A stretch of DNA of 64,000 nucleotides from DATAAP01 sp041690495 (GTDB taxonomy: Bacteria; Pseudomonadota; Alphaproteobacteria; CACIAM-22H2): assembly GCA_041690495.1 (NCBI GenBank), contig JAWLHE010000004.1, positions 1 to 64,000 on the forward strand. Direction: 5' to 3'. Below the pieces are notes generated by a model. The model searched no databases, was not told the origin of the DNA, and saw nothing but the letters and a program-made list of their open reading frames with translations. The position numbers were made by a program, and so were the translations under genes. This document shows positions 41,996-50,325 of the stretch, in pieces. Positions within the stretch are counted from its first letter, which is position 1, and each line of letters begins with the position of its first letter.

Positions 41996-42610
41996 CTACG
42001 CCCGTGCCCTGTCCCTTGCCAAGGGGCCCCTGCGGCCGCGCTCCCCGGCCCTGCGTACGGTCCTACCAACTGCCCGGGATAACTGGCTTTTTTCCGATTG
42101 AGCCGAATCCGCCAACAGCGCCAAATCGGCACGGTCCGCCGCGGAAAGGCGCAGGCCCAGCGCCGCGCAATACGACTCGGCATTCTTCAATGCCGCCGCG
42201 CACCGCTCAGCGGTCCCGGGTATCCCGGTCGGTTCCGAAAACATTCCGGTCAGGACGATCTGCTCGACATGCTCGGCGTCGAGTTCACACTTCTTGACCG
42301 CGGCACGAACGGCGCCGATCGCGACGCCGAGCGCGGGATCGCCGTCCAGCATGGTCTTGAGCGCGACGCGCGCCGTCCGTAGCGGCTTTACGACCTGCTC
42401 GTGCAGGATGCGCACGCGGGCGATCATCGCCCTGATCTCGCCGCGCTTCAGGCGCTCCCCTTCCACCCCGCGCCACAGGCAGCAGAACATCAGGTTGACG
42501 TCGATTCCATGCCGGGCCTGGAGCCGCAGACAAGCATCGGCAATGCCGGGACGCGCATAGAGCCGGAGCGAAAAGGTCCAGAACGCCGAGGGTGGGAAGG
42601 ACGCCGGCAT
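41996..42610 (-). CDS. TIGR02444/DUF2390 family protein
   Basis: 204 aa. The N-terminal 115 residues (FWTFSLRLYARPGIADACLRLQARHGIDVNLMFCCLWRG) match the all-helical TIGR02444 family of unknown function, whose hallmark is the YA-PGVA-ACL-LQD--G-DVNLLLFCLW run. The part beyond about 165 is Arg/Ala-rich and probably disordered. The start follows the phosphofructokinase stop by one base (TGACATG), so the genes are coupled. Confidence 0.82.
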   Translation of the reverse strand: MPASFPPSAFWTFSLRLYARPGIADACLRLQARHGIDVNLMFCCLWRGVEGERLKRGEIRAMIARVRILHEQVVKPLRTARVALKTMLDGDPALGVAIGAVRAAVKKCELDAEHVEQIVLTGMFSEPTGIPGTAERCAAALKNAESYCAALGLRLSAADRADLALLADSAQSEKSQLSRAVGRTVRRAGERGRRGPLARDRARA

Positions 42611-42611
42611 G

Positions 42612-43688
42612 TCAGTCGCCGAAGCAGATACCGAGCCCGCGCGCCGTGCGCACCAGCAGGCCCTCGGGATCGACCGTGTGCGGCGCCGCGACCGCGTCGC
42701 CGAGCGGTACGTCGACCACTTCGCGGTTCCACCACGCCACCATGCGATCGAACTTGCGAGCGGCAATCAGGTCGACGGCATGCACGCCGAACGTCGACGC
42801 CAGCAACCGGTCTCGGGCGCTGGGCTGGCCGCCGCGCTGGATGTGGCCGAGGACGGTGACTCGCGTCTCGGCCCCGGTCGCCTTCTCGATCAGGCCGCCG
42901 AGATAGTGGCCGATACCGCCATAGCGCTTGCCGCCGACCGTGTTGATCGTCGCCGCCTCGCCTGATTCGGTCGGCACCGCCTCGGCGACCATCACCAGGG
43001 CGAAATTGCGGCCGCGCGCCTTGAGCTGCTCGATCCGCGCCTGGATCGCGGGAAGCTGCCAGCGGATCTCGGGCAGAAGAACGACATCGGCGCCCCCGGC
43101 GATTCCAGCGGCAAGCGCGATATGACCGGCATCGCGGCCCATCACCTCGAGGATCATCACGCGGCTATGGCTCGCCGCGGTCGGCTGCAGGCGGTCGAGC
43201 GCCTCGGTCGCGACATCGACCGCGGTCGAAAAGCCGATCGACGCTTCCGTCTGTCCAACATCGTTGTCGATGGTCTTGGGGATCGCAACCAGGTTGAGGC
43301 CGCCCTGCTGCGCCAGCCGGCGCAGGATCTGAATGCTGCCGTCGCCGCCGATGCCGATCAGCGCATCGAGATTGAGGCGGTGGTAGTTGGCGATCACCTC
43401 GTTGGAACGGTCCTTCCTGGTGCCGTCGGGCATCGGATAGGCAAACGGGTCGCCGGTATTCGTCGTCCCCAGAATCGTGCCGCCCATGCGCATCAATCCG
43501 GTCGGCAGGGTGTCGACGTCCAGCTCGATCGCGTCGGGCGGGCTGGCCAGCAGGCCATGCGTCCCCTGCTTGATACCGATGACGCGCCAGCCATAGGTCT
43601 CGACCGCGCGCAACACCACCGCCCGGATGACGGCATTCAGCCCGGCGCAGTCGCCACCGCTGGTCATCAACCCGATCCGCTTGATCAT
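42612..43688 (-). CDS. pfkA: 6-phosphofructokinase, ATP type by active-site residue
   Basis: 358 aa from the ATG at 43688. Starts MIKRIGLMTSGGDCAGLNAVIR; has GIGGDGSIQ (Gly104 equivalent, usual for ATP), PKTIDNDVGQTEASIGF (Lys124 equivalent with the catalytic TIDND) and MEVMGR-type ILEVMGRDAGHIAL for fructose-6-phosphate. The Gly/Lys pair marks the group III enzymes seen in actinobacteria and some proteobacteria, so ATP rather than pyrophosphate is likely the donor. Key glycolytic step. Co-transcribed with the TIGR02444 gene. Confidence 0.92.
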   Translation of the reverse strand: MIKRIGLMTSGGDCAGLNAVIRAVVLRAVETYGWRVIGIKQGTHGLLASPPDAIELDVDTLPTGLMRMGGTILGTTNTGDPFAYPMPDGTRKDRSNEVIANYHRLNLDALIGIGGDGSIQILRRLAQQGGLNLVAIPKTIDNDVGQTEASIGFSTAVDVATEALDRLQPTAASHSRVMILEVMGRDAGHIALAAGIAGGADVVLLPEIRWQLPAIQARIEQLKARGRNFALVMVAEAVPTESGEAATINTVGGKRYGGIGHYLGGLIEKATGAETRVTVLGHIQRGGQPSARDRLLASTFGVHAVDLIAARKFDRMVAWWNREVVDVPLGDAVAAPHTVDPEGLLVRTARGLGICFGD

Positions 43689-43835
43689 GCTCAAGCACCT
43701 CAATTGCCAAGGTTTTCTCCGGCCCCCGCAGTCTCACAAAAAGCCGCCGCGGGGGCAATCGGAGGTTCATGAAATCGCGAGGACGTTCTGCTATGCTGCG
43801 AGCACTTCCCACCACCTTCCGGGCCCGCAGCGCCG

Positions 43836-44042
43836 ATGGACGATCCGGATCTGGCGACGATCAAGCGCAAGCTCGCCGAACTCAGAACAGAGCATCGCGA
43901 TCTCGACGATATCATTGCGCGTGTCCAGGAAACGCAGCCCTTCGATCAGCTCCAGCTGCAGCGCCTCAAAAAGCGCAAGCTCGCGCTCAAGGACCAGATC
44001 ACCCGGCTCGAGAGCCGGCTGCTCCCCGACATCATCGCCTAG
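43836..44042 (+). CDS. YdcH family (DUF465) protein, second copy
   Basis: 68 aa. IKRKLAELRTEHRDLDDIIARVQETQPFDQLQLQRLKKRKLALKDQITRLE is the standard helical-hairpin DUF465 sequence with RLKKRKL-LKD core and acidic turn. Function unknown. The ATG at 43836 has no strong ribosome site (CCGCAGCGCCG). Located between pfkA (divergent) and the SRPBCC gene; only about 25 percent alike to the copy at 41787-41954 by eye. Confidence 0.88.
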   Translation: MDDPDLATIKRKLAELRTEHRDLDDIIARVQETQPFDQLQLQRLKKRKLALKDQITRLESRLLPDIIA

Positions 44043-44232
44043 CCACGCGCGCACGCCCCCTGCCCATTCGCCGCTTCGTCGGCCCGTTGCAAGCACGGCC
44101 GGGGCATCGGTGCAGCGGCGGCGCCAACATCGTAGGCGCGGGAACGAGGCAATGCCAACAACCGTTCTCGAAACTCCCCGGCGGCTCCACGGCGTCCGCA
44201 GGGGAGCCGCTGCGTCAAGAAGGCCGACGAGC

Positions 44233-45252
44233 ATGGCTACAGAGACAGAAACACGACCAGACAACCTGGCAGGCGCCCGAGGCCGGACGGATGCGAATTC
44301 CCGGTCATCCGCGAACCGGATGCCGGCCCGACACGGCAGGAAGACAAGCGCGGGCGACGGCCTCGCGACGGCGCTTGGCCTGTTCAGCATCGGCCTCGGC
44401 CTCGCGCAGATTTTCGCGCCGCGCGGCCTCACGACTCTGATCGGCCTGAGGACGGATCGCGGGATCATGCCCATGCTCGGCCTGCGCGAGATCGCCACCG
44501 GCATCGGCATCCTGTCTCGGCCGCAGCCGACGGGGTGGGTCGCGGCGCGCGTCGCCGGCGACGTGATGGACCTCGCCCTCCTGGCCGCCGCCTCCGGCCA
44601 GCGACATGCGCATAGCGAACGGCTCGCCGGGGCCGCAGCGGCGGTGATCTGCGTCACGGCACTCGACGTGATCTGTGCAGTACAGCTCCGCCGCGGGTCG
44701 GCCGCAGCAACGGCAGGCAGCTCCTTACGCGCGACAAGGTCCATTACGGTCAACCGCCCACCGGACGAGCTCTACCGCTTCTGGCGCGATTTCGAGAATC
44801 TGCCGCGCGCCATGCGCCATATCGCCTCGGTGCGGATGATCGACGACAGACGCTCGCACTGGGTAGCGCGAGCGCCGGGTGGCTACCGGGTCGAGTGGGA
44901 TTCGGAGATCGTCGACGATCGGCCCGGTCAGTATATCGCCTGGCAATCCCTACCCGGCGGCGACGTGCCGAACTCCGGATCGGTGCGCTTCGATCGTGCG
45001 CCCGGCGGGCGCGGAACGGAAATTCGGGTGGAGCTGGAGTACCGGCCCCCCGGCGGCACGCTCGGGGCTGTCTTCGCCAGACTGCTGGGCAAGGCGCCCG
45101 AGCGGCAGACGATGGAGGATTTGCGCCGGTTCAAGCAGCTCGTGGAGACCGGCGAGATCGCGACCACGGACGGTCAGACCTCCGGCCGCAAGGGGGGACC
45201 GTTCGGACGCCGACTCTCGCTCGCCCGAATTCTCGAGAAGGAAATGCGATGA
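44233..45252 (+). CDS. Membrane-linked SRPBCC (cyclase/dehydrase-like) protein
   Basis: 339 aa. Hydrophobic N-terminal half (about 40-160) with LATALGLFSIGLGLAQIFAP and DLALLAAASGQ resembles the DUF4267 four-helix region. The C-terminal half (about 180-315) is a START-type polyketide cyclase fold: SITVNRPPDELYRFWRDFENLPRAMRHI and YRVEWDSEIVDDRPGQYIAWQS. Such proteins occur next to zinc alcohol dehydrogenases as here; the following gene starts within its stop (ATGA). An ATG at 44152 would extend it. Ligand unknown. Confidence 0.82.
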   Translation: MATETETRPDNLAGARGRTDANSRSSANRMPARHGRKTSAGDGLATALGLFSIGLGLAQIFAPRGLTTLIGLRTDRGIMPMLGLREIATGIGILSRPQPTGWVAARVAGDVMDLALLAAASGQRHAHSERLAGAAAAVICVTALDVICAVQLRRGSAAATAGSSLRATRSITVNRPPDELYRFWRDFENLPRAMRHIASVRMIDDRRSHWVARAPGGYRVEWDSEIVDDRPGQYIAWQSLPGGDVPNSGSVRFDRAPGGRGTEIRVELEYRPPGGTLGAVFARLLGKAPERQTMEDLRRFKQLVETGEIATTDGQTSGRKGGPFGRRLSLARILEKEMR

Positions 45253-46418
45253 AAGCCAATTGCTGGCACGCCAAGCACAAGCTCCGCGTCGAAGAGGTGC
45301 CGGACCCGCAGATCCTCAACCCGCGCGATGCCATCGTGAAGATCACGTCAACGGCGATCTGCGGCTCCGACCTGCACCTCTACAACGGCTTCGTGCCGAC
45401 GATGGAGCGTGGCGACATTCTCGGCCACGAGTTCATGGGCGAGGTGGTCGAGACGGGACACGAAGTGAAGAACCTGAAGGTCGGCGACCGCGTCGTCGTG
45501 CCGTTCCCGATCTCCTGCGGCCATTGCTATTTCTGCAACAACGAGATGTTCTCGCTATGCGAGAACTCGAACCCGAACGCGTGGATGGCCGAGAAAATGT
45601 TCGGCCATTCGCCCGCGGGTATCTTCGGGTACTCGCACATGTTGGGCGGCTATGCCGGCGGGCAGGCGGAGTACGCGCGCGTGCCGTTCGCCGATGTCGG
45701 GCCGATCAAGGTTCCCGATGGGGTCCCGGACGAGCGGGTCCTGTTTCTGTCCGACATCTTTCCGACCGGCTGGATGGCGGCCGAGAACTGCGACATCAAG
45801 CCGGGCCACGTCGTCGCGGTATGGGGTTGCGGGCCGGTGGCGCAGTTCGCAATCGCGAGCGCGTATATGCAGGGTGCGGAGCGCGTGATCGCCATCGACC
45901 GCATCCCCGCGCGGTTGCGCATGGCGCGCGAGAAGGCGGGCGCCGAGACGATCAACTACGAGGAGACCGACGTCTACGACTCGCTCATGGAGATGACCGG
46001 CGGCCGCGGCCCCGATGCCTGCATCGACGCGGTCGGCATGGAGGCGCACGCGCCCGGCATCGCGGGCATGTACGACCGCGTCAAGCAAGCGACCATGCTG
46101 GAATCCGACCGGCCCATCGCGCTGCGCGAGGCGATCATGGCGTGCCGCAAGGGCGGGACGGTGTCCGTCCCGGGCGTCTATGGCGGCTTTGACGACAAGA
46201 TCCCGCTCGGCGCGATCATGAACAAGGCGCTGACGATCAAGACCGGCCAAACACATGTGCAGCGCTACATGCGCCCACTGCTCGATCGGATTCAGAACGG
46301 CGACATCGATCCGGGCTTCGTCATAACGCATCGCATGCGGCTCGAGGACGCACCGGAAGGTTACGATCTGTTTATGAACAAGCAGGACGATTGCGTGAAG
46401 GTCGTCCTGAAGATCTGA
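45249..46418 (+). CDS. Zinc-dependent alcohol dehydrogenase (formaldehyde dehydrogenase-like)
   Basis: 389 aa. MDR fold with catalytic zinc ligands in TAICGSDLHLY and GHEFMGEV, structural-zinc cysteines in CGHCYFCNNEMFSLC, and the NAD fold VWGCGPVAQFAIASA. The NENPNAW/MFGHSPAGIFGYSHMLGGYAGGQAEY stretch is typical of the glutathione-independent formaldehyde dehydrogenase-like group. Substrate probably an aldehyde or alcohol, not proven. Translationally coupled to the SRPBCC gene. Confidence 0.92.
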   Translation: MKANCWHAKHKLRVEEVPDPQILNPRDAIVKITSTAICGSDLHLYNGFVPTMERGDILGHEFMGEVVETGHEVKNLKVGDRVVVPFPISCGHCYFCNNEMFSLCENSNPNAWMAEKMFGHSPAGIFGYSHMLGGYAGGQAEYARVPFADVGPIKVPDGVPDERVLFLSDIFPTGWMAAENCDIKPGHVVAVWGCGPVAQFAIASAYMQGAERVIAIDRIPARLRMAREKAGAETINYEETDVYDSLMEMTGGRGPDACIDAVGMEAHAPGIAGMYDRVKQATMLESDRPIALREAIMACRKGGTVSVPGVYGGFDDKIPLGAIMNKALTIKTGQTHVQRYMRPLLDRIQNGDIDPGFVITHRMRLEDAPEGYDLFMNKQDDCVKVVLKI

Positions 46419-46441
46419 CCGGCGCCGGAGCCGCGAACGCC

Positions 46442-47185
46442 CTACGCGGGCTTGGCCCGCTCCTTCTTGCGCGCATACATCGCCTTGTCGGCGGCGTCGA
46501 GAGCACCCGCGGCGTCGCTGCCGCTCTGGAATGAATGGGCGCCCCACGATGCGGAAATATTGATGGTCTTGCCCTGCCAGGTCACCTGATGCGCCGCGAT
46601 CGCGGCGCCGAGCGACGCCGCCTTCTCGTTCGCGGTCGCCTGGTCGGTATAGGCAAGGATGATGCCGAACTCGTCGCCGCCAAGACGCCCGACGAAATCC
46701 GAATCGCGCACATTCTTGACCAGCACCTGCGCTACCTCGGCGAGCACCGCGTCGCCGGCAGCATGGCCGAGCGTGTCATTGATGACCTTGAGGTCGTTCA
46801 CGTCGAAATAGATCACGCTGGACGGCGTGTTGTAGCGCTCGGCGAAGGACATCATGCGCGACAGCTCGCGGACGAAGGCACGTCGGTTGGCGATCGGCGT
46901 CAGCGAGTCCTGGTCGGCAAGCTGCTCGAGATAAGCGATCCGCTGCTGGCTCTGCTGCAGCTCGCGGCGAAGCTTGTCCACCTCCTCCATCAGCGTCATG
47001 ATCGCGGCGCGAACCTTGGGCGTAAACTCGGTCTCGGGGATGCCCATGATCGCAGTCGTGACGGCAGGCTGAGTCTCGCCCACCGGTGCAGCTTTGCGCC
47101 CGGCCCCGGCATTGCCAGCCGTTCGGCGCGTCACCGCACCGGTCGCCTGGGGGCTGCCCACCCGCTTGTTGTCCTCGACCTTCAT
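46442..47185 (-). CDS. Diguanylate cyclase (GGDEF)
   Basis: 247 aa. An unstructured Ala/Thr/Gly-rich N-terminus (1-45), then a coiled coil (about 55-90, VDKLRRELQQSQQRIAYLEQLA) and a GGDEF domain (about 92-245) with DQDSLTPIANRRAF, IYFDVNDLKVIND and the intact active site RLGGDEFGI. Makes cyclic di-GMP. No inhibitory RXXD site is clear four residues before GGDEF (VGRL). No sensor domain or membrane anchor; it might respond through the coiled coil. Convergent with the alcohol dehydrogenase gene. Confidence 0.93.
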   Translation of the reverse strand: MKVEDNKRVGSPQATGAVTRRTAGNAGAGRKAAPVGETQPAVTTAIMGIPETEFTPKVRAAIMTLMEEVDKLRRELQQSQQRIAYLEQLADQDSLTPIANRRAFVRELSRMMSFAERYNTPSSVIYFDVNDLKVINDTLGHAAGDAVLAEVAQVLVKNVRDSDFVGRLGGDEFGIILAYTDQATANEKAASLGAAIAAHQVTWQGKTINISASWGAHSFQSGSDAAGALDAADKAMYARKKERAKPA

Positions 47186-47358
47186 GCCGTCCCGCGTGAG
47201 TTCCGTAAGTCGCCACCCCGCGACCCGGGATGGTTGATCCCGGCCGCGACCAGGCGACCATAGCCCGAATATGGTTTACCAGAAATTGCCAACCCCCCGT
47301 CCGTCTCTATAATGCCGGCCCTTCGCGACAAAGCTTGGCCCGGGGGCACGGCAAAAAG

Positions 47359-47880
47359 ATGGCAAAACAAGGCGCTGCGGTCGGACTTATCATGGGCAGC
47401 CAGTCCGACTGGAAAACGATGCGACATGCCGACGAGACGCTGCGGAAGCTCGGCATCAGGGCCGAGCGGCGGATCGTCTCCGCCCACCGCACACCGCAGC
47501 GTCTTTACGATTACGCAACGAATGCCCGCGCCCGTGGGCTGAAGGTCATCATCGCCGGCGCCGGCGGGGCCGCCCACCTGCCGGGCATGGCCGCGGCACT
47601 GACGCCGCTGCCGGTGTTCGGCGTGCCGGTCGAGAGCCGCACGCTCAAGGGACTGGACAGCCTGCTGTCGATCGCACAGATGCCCGCCGGCATTCCCGTC
47701 GGTACGCTGGCCATCGGCCGCGCCGGGGCCATCAACGCCGCATTGCTCGCAGCCGCGGTGCTGGCGCTGGATGACCCAAAGATCGCGCGCGCGCTCGACC
47801 GCTGGCGCGCGGCTCAGACGGCCGTCGTCGGCAAGGCGCCGGTCGACCCGGACGAGACGCCACGCCGGAGGCGCCGGTGA
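47359..47880 (+). CDS. purE: N5-carboxyaminoimidazole ribonucleotide mutase
   Basis: 173 aa; the frame is open from 47230 but the conserved start is MAKQGAAVGLIMGSQSDW at 47359. GSQSDW, SAHRTPQRLYDYA, AGAGGAAHLPGM and the QMPAGIPVGTLAIG loop are the class I PurE active site. Catalyses the mutase step N5-CAIR to CAIR in purine synthesis. Its stop overlaps the purK start (GTGA). Confidence 0.96.
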   Translation: MAKQGAAVGLIMGSQSDWKTMRHADETLRKLGIRAERRIVSAHRTPQRLYDYATNARARGLKVIIAGAGGAAHLPGMAAALTPLPVFGVPVESRTLKGLDSLLSIAQMPAGIPVGTLAIGRAGAINAALLAAAVLALDDPKIARALDRWRAAQTAVVGKAPVDPDETPRRRRR

Positions 47881-48953
47881 GTATCATCAGGCCCGGAGCC
47901 ACGATCGGCATTCTCGGCGGCGGACAGCTCGGTCGCATGACGGCATTGGCGGCGGCGCGGCTTGGCTACCGCTGTCACGTCTTCACGCCGGAACGCGACT
48001 CTCCCGCGGCCCAGGTGTCGGCGCAGACGACCGTGGCCGCCTATGACGATCGCGCCGCGCTCATCCGCTTCGCGCGCGCGGTCGACGTCGTCACCTACGA
48101 ATTCGAGAACATTCCCGCCGAACCGGTCGAATTCCTGGCCGGCACGGTCCCGGTGCGACCCAAACCCGGGATTCTCGCCATCTGCCAGGATCGCCTGCGC
48201 GAGAAGGACTTTCTGAACTCGATCGGCGTGGCGACCGCGCGTTACCAGGAGGTGACAAGCGCCGCGGCGCTGGCGCGGGCGGCGCGCGATCTCGGCCGGC
48301 CATCGGTGCTGAAGACCGCGCAGCTCGGCTATGACGGCAAGGGCCAGATAACGATCCGCGCCGACACCGACCTCGACGAATCCTGGCGGCGCATGGGAGT
48401 CGCGCGCGGTGTGCTCGAGGGCCTGGTCGATTTCGCGCAGGAGATCTCCGTGATCGTCGCGCGCGGCGTCGATGGCGCGCACGCAACCTATGTGCCGGTC
48501 GAGAACCAGCACAAGAACCATATCCTCGACCAGACCATCGTTCCGGCGCGGCTGCCGATCGAGGTGACGATGAAGGCGGAGGCGGTGGCGACGCATATCG
48601 CGCAGCAGATCGATCTGGTGGGCCTGATCGCGGTCGAGATGTTCGTCGACCGGACGGGCGCCGTGCTGGTCAACGAGATGGCGCCACGGCCGCACAATTC
48701 CGGGCACTGGACGATCGATGCCTGCATCACCAGCCAGTTCGAGCAACTCGTTCGCGCGATCTGCGGGCTGCCGCTCGGCAGCCCCGAACGCCATTCCGAC
48801 GCCGTCATGAAGAACCTGATCGGCGACGACGTGAACCAGTGGCAGGAGATCATCAAGGATCCGAGCGCGAAGCTGCACCTCTATGGCAAGGCGGAAGCGC
48901 GGCCGGGACGGAAAATGGGCCACGTCACGCGGCTCAGTCCGCGCAGGGAATAG
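47877..48953 (+). CDS. purK: 5-(carboxyamino)imidazole ribonucleotide synthase
   Basis: 358 aa starting at GTG inside the purE stop. ATP-grasp enzyme: TIGILGGGQLGRM, TYEFENIPAE, RPKPGILAICQDRLREK, VLKTAQLGYDGKGQ and NEMAPRPHNSGHWTIDAC. Uses ATP and bicarbonate to make N5-CAIR for PurE. Both purE and purK lie in one operon, with the PrsW-like gene starting 21 bases further on. Confidence 0.96.
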   Translation: MSIIRPGATIGILGGGQLGRMTALAAARLGYRCHVFTPERDSPAAQVSAQTTVAAYDDRAALIRFARAVDVVTYEFENIPAEPVEFLAGTVPVRPKPGILAICQDRLREKDFLNSIGVATARYQEVTSAAALARAARDLGRPSVLKTAQLGYDGKGQITIRADTDLDESWRRMGVARGVLEGLVDFAQEISVIVARGVDGAHATYVPVENQHKNHILDQTIVPARLPIEVTMKAEAVATHIAQQIDLVGLIAVEMFVDRTGAVLVNEMAPRPHNSGHWTIDACITSQFEQLVRAICGLPLGSPERHSDAVMKNLIGDDVNQWQEIIKDPSAKLHLYGKAEARPGRKMGHVTRLSPRRE

Positions 48954-48973
48954 CGGAACCCGGCCCGGCGGTG

Positions 48974-49693
48974 ATGTCCGGACTCCTTGTCGCCGCGCTG
49001 ATCGCAGCCGTGCTTTCGATCGCGGTCTACGGCACGGCTCTCGCCTGTGCCGCGCCGCGCCGCGAATGGACGTTGCTGGGCACCATCGCCGCCGCTGCAT
49101 TGCCGCTGTCCTGGCTTGCCTATCACCTCGTGCGCGCGCCTCTCAATGTCGGCGCCATGGCGGGGTTCGGCGCCGAGCAGGTGCGCTGGCTATGGCCGTT
49201 CTATGCGCCACTCACCGAGGAGCCGGCGAAGCTCCTGCTGCTCGCCATACCGTGGTTCGCGCATCGCGTGACACGCGCCAACGCGGTCCGCGCTGGCGCC
49301 GCACTTGGTCTCGGCTTCGGGATCGGCGAGATCGCGCTGACCGCCGATCTCGTCCGCTTCAATCCGGGCGCGGCTGCTTCGCCGTGGTGGCAGTTCACCG
49401 GCTTCATCAGCGAGCGTTACATGGTCTGCCTCGTCCATGGCGCGTTCACCGCCACCGCCCTGCTGGTATGGCGCAGCGCCAGGCGTGGGCACGGACTCGC
49501 GCTCGGCCTCGCCGCGGCGATGGCGCTGCATCTCCTCGCCAACCTGCCGATCATGCTCATCCCGATGCTGGTCGCCGACCCGGCACAGCGCGGTGCGGTG
49601 ATCAGCCTTTGGCTCCTTGTGTTCTGGAGCGCCGCGATCATCTGGCTGCTGGCGCTGGCCCGTCGGGCAGCCGCGACGGATACCGAGTCGTAG
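48974..49693 (+). CDS. PrsW-like multi-pass membrane protein (putative intramembrane protease)
   Basis: 239 aa with about seven hydrophobic segments. Two glutamates in a TEEPAKLLLLAI helix, a GFGIGEIALTA segment, HGAFTATAL and ALHLLANLPIM give the Glu-Glu-XX-Lys/His/His arrangement of the PrsW/CPBP group of membrane metalloproteases. Substrate unknown. Its ATG is 21 bases after purK and a GTG at 48971 is also near. May be co-transcribed with purEK by position only. Confidence 0.65.
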   Translation: MSGLLVAALIAAVLSIAVYGTALACAAPRREWTLLGTIAAAALPLSWLAYHLVRAPLNVGAMAGFGAEQVRWLWPFYAPLTEEPAKLLLLAIPWFAHRVTRANAVRAGAALGLGFGIGEIALTADLVRFNPGAAASPWWQFTGFISERYMVCLVHGAFTATALLVWRSARRGHGLALGLAAAMALHLLANLPIMLIPMLVADPAQRGAVISLWLLVFWSAAIIWLLALARRAAATDTES

Positions 49694-49747
49694 CTACCCG
49701 GCCACTCTGCACGTGCGTATCGCGGTCTCGTTCCGGTTTCCGGCGGG

Positions 49748-50170
49748 TCAGCCCGCTCGCATCCGCAGCGCAGCCGGATCAACTCCGTCAATGAGACCGA
49801 GCGCCTGCTTCTCGAACAGCGCGCGGTAGTAGCCGCCCTCGCGGCGCACCGGATCCGCGTCATACGGCCGATCATCGAATCCTCCCGCCGCTCCGCGCCG
49901 AACGACCTGAAGACGGCGTTGCAGGAAATGCTGTCGGCGAGGCTGCCGCCGAGCCGCGAGTCCATTGCATTCGTCCGACGCAGCCGCGGCGCCACATAGC
50001 GGAACAGCATCAGCGCACTGATTGCATGTAACTGATTGCCATGTAGAGGACGGCGCCGACAATGCCCCAGCGCCATGCGAGCAGCCCCGTCACGCCGGCC
50101 AGCACGACGATCACAGGGAAGATGGGAACCCTAAGGACTGCAAGCGCGGCCGCAACGGCTCGCAAACTAG
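49748..50170 (-). pseudogene. ABC exporter remnant (membrane segment joined to ATPase tail)
   Basis: Minus strand pieces in different frames. IVVLAGVTGLLAWRWGIVGAVLYMAISYM then, in another frame, LFRYVAPRLRR and MDSRLGGSLADSISCNAVFRSFGAERRED match the third-helix and coupling region of fused ABC exporters. Near 49860 the sequence changes frame and becomes VRREGGYYRALFEKQALGLIDG, the typical end of an exporter ATPase domain. The Walker motifs between are deleted. The 5' part is missing too, so this is a decayed gene. Confidence 0.75.
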
Positions 50171-50325
50171 CGCGACCGCGCGCCTCCATGGCATAGTGGC
50201 TGCCGTATTCCGCGGCCTGCATTCGTCACGATATGCGTAGGCTGGCTTTGCCCCCGATCGCCGCCGCCAGGTGGAGACGCGCGCAGGGTCCCTGGCGATG
50301 GCACAGCCGGACGAGAGAGGACCCG

